Below, piece after piece: positions 60,022-64,000 of a DNA stretch of 64,000 nt. Every line of letters begins with the position of its first letter. Position 1 is the first letter of the stretch. The stretch comes from Andrena cerasifolii (lineage: Eukaryota > Arthropoda > Insecta > Hymenoptera > Andrenidae): contig NC_135119.1 in NCBI RefSeq assembly GCF_050908995.1, forward strand, positions 17,112,001 through 17,176,000, read 5' to 3'. Both the position numbers and the translations under genes were made by a program. The notes under the pieces were generated by a model. That model was not told the origin of the DNA and did not search any database. It saw nothing but the letters and a program-made list of their open reading frames with translations.

Positions 60022-60397
60022 TTCTTTCTTTCTTTCTCTCTTTCTCTCTCTCTTTCTCTTTCTCTCCTTCTCGCTTTCCGCCAAGAACTTCATCGTGCTT
60101 GAAAGTCATGAAATCCCCGCGAACGGATGGGCCAGACATCAGATACCTTTGTTACAGCATAAGTTGTTGCGAACTATGTTAAATGCGATATTGTAAATAC
60201 CGTATTTTGTAATAAAGCATTCATCCTGTACCTTTGACTAACTTACGTTACGGCTGCTTGCACATGTAAGGACACGATCTACGAGTAACTGCGAGGATGT
60301 GTCGTTGCCGTTGGTCCTATTCGCTAAGGGGCGCGAAGATCGTGATCTGTACGGGTGCCCGGAATATTGACCGAGTCCTCGTTTCGTTTTGTCACAG
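55772..60397 (+). other. tai: taiman intron 17 (4.6 kb)
   Basis: Contains the CT-rich tract at 59750-60063, a poly(A) run near 59426-59446 and an AATAAA at 60211-60216. Otherwise AT-rich with no recognised element. It could in part be the 3' UTR of a shorter taiman form that reads through the exon 17 donor. Confidence 0.7.
59750..60063. repeat. (CT)n polypyrimidine microsatellite
   Basis: About 310 bp of almost pure C/T, mostly (CT)n and CTTT/CCCT variants, with subrepeats of the pattern ctctttttctctctctctttctttttctctccc. The open frames across it on both strands (Ser/Leu/Phe or Arg/Glu/Lys repeats) are artefacts of the repeat. Confidence 0.95.
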
Positions 60398-60577
60398 GGA
60401 ACGCCAGCAGCACCTCGGAGTTCGTGCGGCAAGAATTGAGAGCGATAGTCGGCGCGCGGACGCAGCAGCAACAGCAACAGCAAAGGGTACCCAACAACAT
60501 CCAGAACAACCTGCCCGGTCAAGTTTCTCAGGACGATCTCGAAGCACTTGGTCTGACGTTTGAAATGTCTTCTGCAG
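60398..60577 (+). CDS. tai: taiman coding exon 18 (conserved C-terminal segment)
   Basis: Encodes residues 1498-1557 plus one base: GNASSTSEFVRQELRAIVGA, then RTQ with a run of Gln, VPNNIQNNLPG, then QVSQDDLEALGLTFEMSSA. The EFVRQELRAIVGAR helix and the acidic DDLEALGLTFE segment look like conserved interaction motifs. Acceptor gttttgtcacag (ending 60397), donor GTACGT at 60578. Confidence 0.94.
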
Positions 60578-61892
60578 GTACGTCGGTTCGAGGAAGGAGG
60601 CTCGTTTCCTGTTTCTCGTTTCGAAAGCCGCGCGTCTAGAGGGCGGTTCAAGCTTTCGTGTGAGCAACGATTAAGCAATAATTAAGTCCGGGCTTTCGTA
60701 ATCGAATGGCGCCCACTCGGCGACCACAGCTAATTCTTTTAAGCGAAACAGGGGGGATGGAAAAGACTCGTGGTACAAATAGAAATGATTCTTTTATTCG
60801 TTGACATACCTCGTTGGCTCCTTGGTACTAACACGATGTTAATGGTCCTCCATGTAGTGTCGACGGTTCTTTTCTCGTGCCAGTCTTTCACGTGCATGAA
60901 AACGTTGAAATGCTGGGAACTGTGAAAAAGTGTTATAGGGATTCTGCAGAAAGTATATGGAATTCGAATTCGTCTTCTTGACATGTAACTGTATAACAAA
61001 TTTCAAGGGCTGTCCATTTAACTTAATTCTGAGACGATCAATTGGCATTCAACAGTTTCACGAATTACGGATACTTGAAACACAAGTAGCTGATTGGAGT
61101 GTCAGTGGCAGGGTAACGTCACTCCTCATAAGAGTGAATAAAATGTGCTTCTATTATGTTCTGAAGATTCTAGTTCAAAAACAGTTTAATATCATAGTCG
61201 AGACTTACACAAAGCGAAGCAGTAAATTACACCAATAGAACTGCTTTGCGCAGGCAATTTATATTTTTATCGTGTTCTAAAAGTGTCAATCGCCAGCCGA
61301 CATCGTTCTATTAATTGAGTTGCCTCTGTGTTACCGCATACTTGAACAAAATTCGCAAGTAACCAACGTGTAAAATTTTTAATAATTCTTTCTGTCCCCG
61401 TCGAATGGTACAATTCAACCCCGATTTAACAACCAACAAAGCCAAATATTTCCAACCGAATTTACGTGTATTTCGCGGCACCGAAATTTATTATAATGTA
61501 ACCGTCTCGCCGTACATGCTTTCCGACTGTCGTTCCTTTCACCCTTTTTGCCTGTGCTCAGAATACGTATCGATTGCTCGATATTTCTAGTGTCTGTTAC
61601 TTCAACCATCGAGTCCAACTTTCGCATAAAAAAAAAAAACAATAATAGACATTGTCTCCCCTCCCTTTTGATGGTGTTCAGAGCCATCATTGTTTCCCTT
61701 GCATAGAGTCAGAGAAACGGAAACGGTCGTTCGTATTTCCCGCGGAAACTACCCCCTCTGCTATTAAATACGTAGACGATATGCAAGGTGTGCAAGACAC
61801 ACTGGCCACGAATACCTGTGCTTCATGTAAGAAAACGCATTGTTTATAATAAAGACTGGTGGTAACGCCTACTGTTACAATGTCCTAACTAG
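60578..61892 (+). other. tai: taiman intron 18
   Basis: 1.3 kb intron with an AATAAA at 61848-61853. A strong-looking donor (cat|gtaagaa near 61827) follows an open stretch, but its frame does not fit exon 18. No element recognised. Confidence 0.7.
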
Positions 61893-61969
61893 GTGAGGCT
61901 GTGGTTAGCGATGGCCCTGCCAAGAGCTGGGCCATTGGGAGTGCCGGAAGTGCCCCCTCGTCCTCCAGG
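61893..61969 (+). CDS. tai: taiman coding exon 19
   Basis: Encodes residues 1558-1583: GEAVVSDGPAKSWAIGSAGS, then APSSSR. Acceptor atgtcctaactag (ending 61892), donor GTAAGA at 61970, phase 0 at its end. No stop lies before the donor, so at least one more exon is needed; I could not place it with confidence before 64000. Confidence 0.85.
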
Positions 61970-62006
61970 GTAAGACCCTTCCGACAATTACTTTTACGTA
62001 TATATC

Positions 62007-62055
62007 TCTATATATATATATATATATTTATTTACTTATTTATTTATCTTTATTT
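62007..62055. repeat. (TA)n/(TTTA)n simple repeat
   Basis: tatatatatatatatatttatttacttatttatttat; simple repeat in intronic sequence. Confidence 0.85.
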
Positions 62056-63544
62056 TTCTTTTTATTTGATTTTTTTTGTATGCTCTGTCTTCCCTTCTTC
62101 GCTTGGCTTCAGAACTTATTGTGCACGACAAATTGTTAATGATTTTTTTTTCTCTACGCACTGAGCGTAAAACTTGTAGGGGGTATTTTAGCGCTCTCTT
62201 TTTTTTTATTGCATGTTATATACACTTGGACGTTATTATTATTGTTTAGTATACGTACGTTGCGATAGACGTATATCTGGACCATTTGCTATCGGTAACT
62301 TTGCACCGTGAGACAGTACTTCTCCAGGTTGTACTCTTTTTGTATTTTCTTTACATCTCCCGTGTTCTCCTCTCTGATCCGAACGGAGTTGCTCGATCGA
62401 ACGATCACAGTCTCTCCCTAACCTTGGATTCTTGCGATCCGATCTTTTTGTACAATCGAGAGGTGCGTGGACGCACGGAGGATACACACACCGAACCAGC
62501 TTGTTTGTCTCTGGCCAGAATGCCGGCCGCGAGAGCCATTTCGCGCTTCTTTCTTTCTGTCGTTGCTGTATTTAGAACCGTATATAGGCAATTAGTGCTC
62601 GAGGTATGGGTAACGGTGTTATGTAAAGATTAGATAATTGGTGTATTCTCTTATTCTCCATAGTAATGTTAATGGATTACAGCTGCTCCTAATAGTACAT
62701 ATCATTGAAGGAGTAATTATTAACTTGGCATAGAAAATGATCGTAAAAGAGAACCACAAGCCTTTGTTTTTTAATGTTTGTGATTCTTATCAAATATAAA
62801 TCACCAAGCTAGCTGGTTCTTACTGAAAAATCTGAAGGATAAATTAGGGAAACTATTTTTACTACATATAGTGTGTCCGTTTTAACTGGAAATAGTGGAA
62901 GGTATTAAAAAATTGTTCTTACAAAAGTTGCTTGATGTGAAACGGCACATTATGCGGTACAGACCTTCCCCTCCACATCAGACGACTTTTGCGCAAACAA
63001 TTTCTTAATCCCTTCGGTTCCATACGAGATAATCCACCGTTTCTTGTTAAGGGGGTATACCCGTTTGAACCCTCGAAAAATGTGTACATTTTGTGGATTT
63101 TTTTACAAGTTAACGGCTCGATGAAGATTTCCCGTTTTTTCACTATCTTTACATAGTATTATGAACTACTTAAAAAAAAAGTTTCAGTTAAAAAACTATT
63201 GTTCTTCGGAAGTTATGCATACGTATCCGAAAGTCTCTCGATTTTAGACGGCTAAACGGTGGGCCTGAAAACAGCTGTATGTCGTGTCTGAAATAAAAAA
63301 CAATCAAATTTTATAAATTATGTTAATAGCTATCGTCTAACTAAAAAAACTCGATTTTTTTTTATTTCGTTTTTCGATTGTTCAACCTTTCAGGAATACG
63401 TGTTTAAAAGGATTTGTTGGATTTCGTAAAATTCCCGAAGTTATAGGCACTTGAGTAGCGGCAAATGCATGGGTAACACCCGGCCACTCGGCGCTCAGGT
63501 AAAACTTTGAACGCGGTTTTCTCGAAACAGTGTTTTCAAAACGG

Positions 63545-63852
63545 TGGGACCTGTATCTCCAATAGTTATTATCCGATTCGACTGAAATTTTTTTTATTTT
63601 GAAGAATATACTTCTGGCTAGGAGAGAAACCAGACAAAATTACAAAATAGTGAAAATTTATAATTTTTAAAGGCGTGGAAAGGACGAACAGTTTAGGGAA
63701 AAAGTGATTTCAAAATTCAAGTATCGTTATTTTCTTTAAAAAATGTCATTTTTGTAATTTTGTCTGGTTTCCCTCCTAGCCAGAAGTATATTCTTTAAAA
63801 TAAAAAAAGTTTCAGTCGAATCGGATAATAACTTTTGGTGATACAGGTCCCA
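63545..63852. repeat. foldback element, about 308 bp
   Basis: Left gggacctgtatctccaatag, ttattatccgattcgactga, gaatatacttctggctagga, gaaaccagacaaaattacaaa; the right arm is the complement ending gatacaggtccc. Arms about 110 bp. Confidence 0.88.
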
Positions 63853-64000
63853 GCGATTTGGATGATTTTTTTGACGCCTTGACTTTAACGACTCCCCAGT
63901 GCCGTCTGCAATGATTAATTACAACACAAAATATATATTTCTATAATTTAAGACATCCTCAATGCAATGCAAAAAGTCCCATTAAGTTATATGTAGTAGT

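Larger units (their letters stand above)
9478..61969 (+). other. tai: taiman (p160/SRC nuclear-receptor coactivator) locus, 19 coding exons, 3' end not in window
   Basis: This is the gene-level entry. Nineteen exons splice with GT donors and AG acceptors, and their phases fit at every junction, giving 4749 nt (1583 codons) with no stop. Domain order is that of SRC/p160 coactivators: N-terminal bHLH, PAS-A, PAS-B, LXXLL nuclear-receptor boxes, Gln-rich activation domains. Known role of the family: Taiman is a nuclear coactivator for ecdysone receptor/USP and the bHLH-PAS partner of the juvenile-hormone receptor Met. LXXLL boxes bind receptor ligand-binding domains and C-terminal regions recruit acetyltransferases. 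Numbering below starts at the Met at 9518. Introns are large at the 5' end (9.8 and 16.8 kb), a common layout for regulated insect genes. The 5' UTR exon(s) and the final coding exon were not located with confidence. Confidence 0.95.
61970..64000 (+). other. tai: taiman intron 19 or 3' region
   Basis: AT-rich. (TA)n/(TTTA)n simple repeat at about 62007-62055, a very long pyrimidine tract ending in AG at 62112 followed by a short open frame (see findings), and a foldback repeat at 63545-63852. No confident coding exon. Confidence 0.6.

Noticed and set aside
59649..60196. Open frames of 117-177 codons across the CT-rich tract on both strands
   Set aside because: They translate the microsatellite into Ser/Leu/Phe or Arg/Glu/Lys repeats; all frames are open because the repeat lacks stops.
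61652..61849. Possible exon between exons 18 and 19 with a strong donor near 61828
   Set aside because: The candidate acceptor at 61679 puts it in the wrong phase for exon 18 and hits a stop when read in the required frame.

Overview
The window is insect nuclear DNA, most likely from a hymenopteran (bee, ant or wasp): AT-rich introns, CpG-rich islands, canonical GT/AG introns and a protein with the layout of arthropod Taiman. It holds most of one gene on the + strand, taiman (tai), the arthropod p160/SRC-family nuclear-receptor coactivator. Taiman partners the juvenile-hormone receptor Met and coactivates ecdysone receptor. I traced 19 coding exons between 9518 and 61969. They join in one reading frame of 4749 nt (1583 codons) with matching phases at every junction. 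The encoded order is bHLH (exons 1-2), PAS-A (exons 3-4), PAS-B region (exons 5-6), a Ser/Pro/Asn-rich linker with four LXXLL nuclear-receptor boxes (exons 7-9), polyQ and activation-domain segments (exons 10-13), and a Gln/Pro-rich C-terminal half (exons 14-19). The 5' untranslated exon(s) are not identified, and the true 3' end probably lies beyond base 64000.

Layout: 1-9477 is non-coding upstream or 5' intronic sequence with a CpG-rich patch, a minisatellite, foldback repeats and a small near-perfect hairpin. 9478-19504 has the bHLH exons. 19505-36321 is a 16.8 kb intron full of mobile-element debris, with a CpG-rich stretch near 32 kb carrying CRE-like palindromes that could be an internal promoter. 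36322-46886 holds the PAS and receptor-box exons. 46936-50751 is an antisense, internally deleted Ty3/gypsy-type LTR element with a 4-bp target duplication. 50956-55771 is a dense run of exons. 55772-64000 is mostly intron with two further short exons (60398-60577, 61893-61969), a 300-bp CT-rich tract and a foldback near the end.

Mobile DNA is the most informative non-genic content. It includes a 746-bp hAT relic with exact 8-bp target duplications and a remnant of the transposase C-terminus; a 29-bp tandem array apparently grown from the palindromic subterminal motif of the same hAT family; three copies of one hairpin MITE, one with a second mini-element nested in it; and at least seven further foldback elements. 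I found no tRNA, rRNA, CRISPR array or second host protein gene. Nothing here is convincingly a new molecular system. The best leads are the hAT-derived tandem array, the miRNA-like hairpin, and possible alternative ends of taiman.
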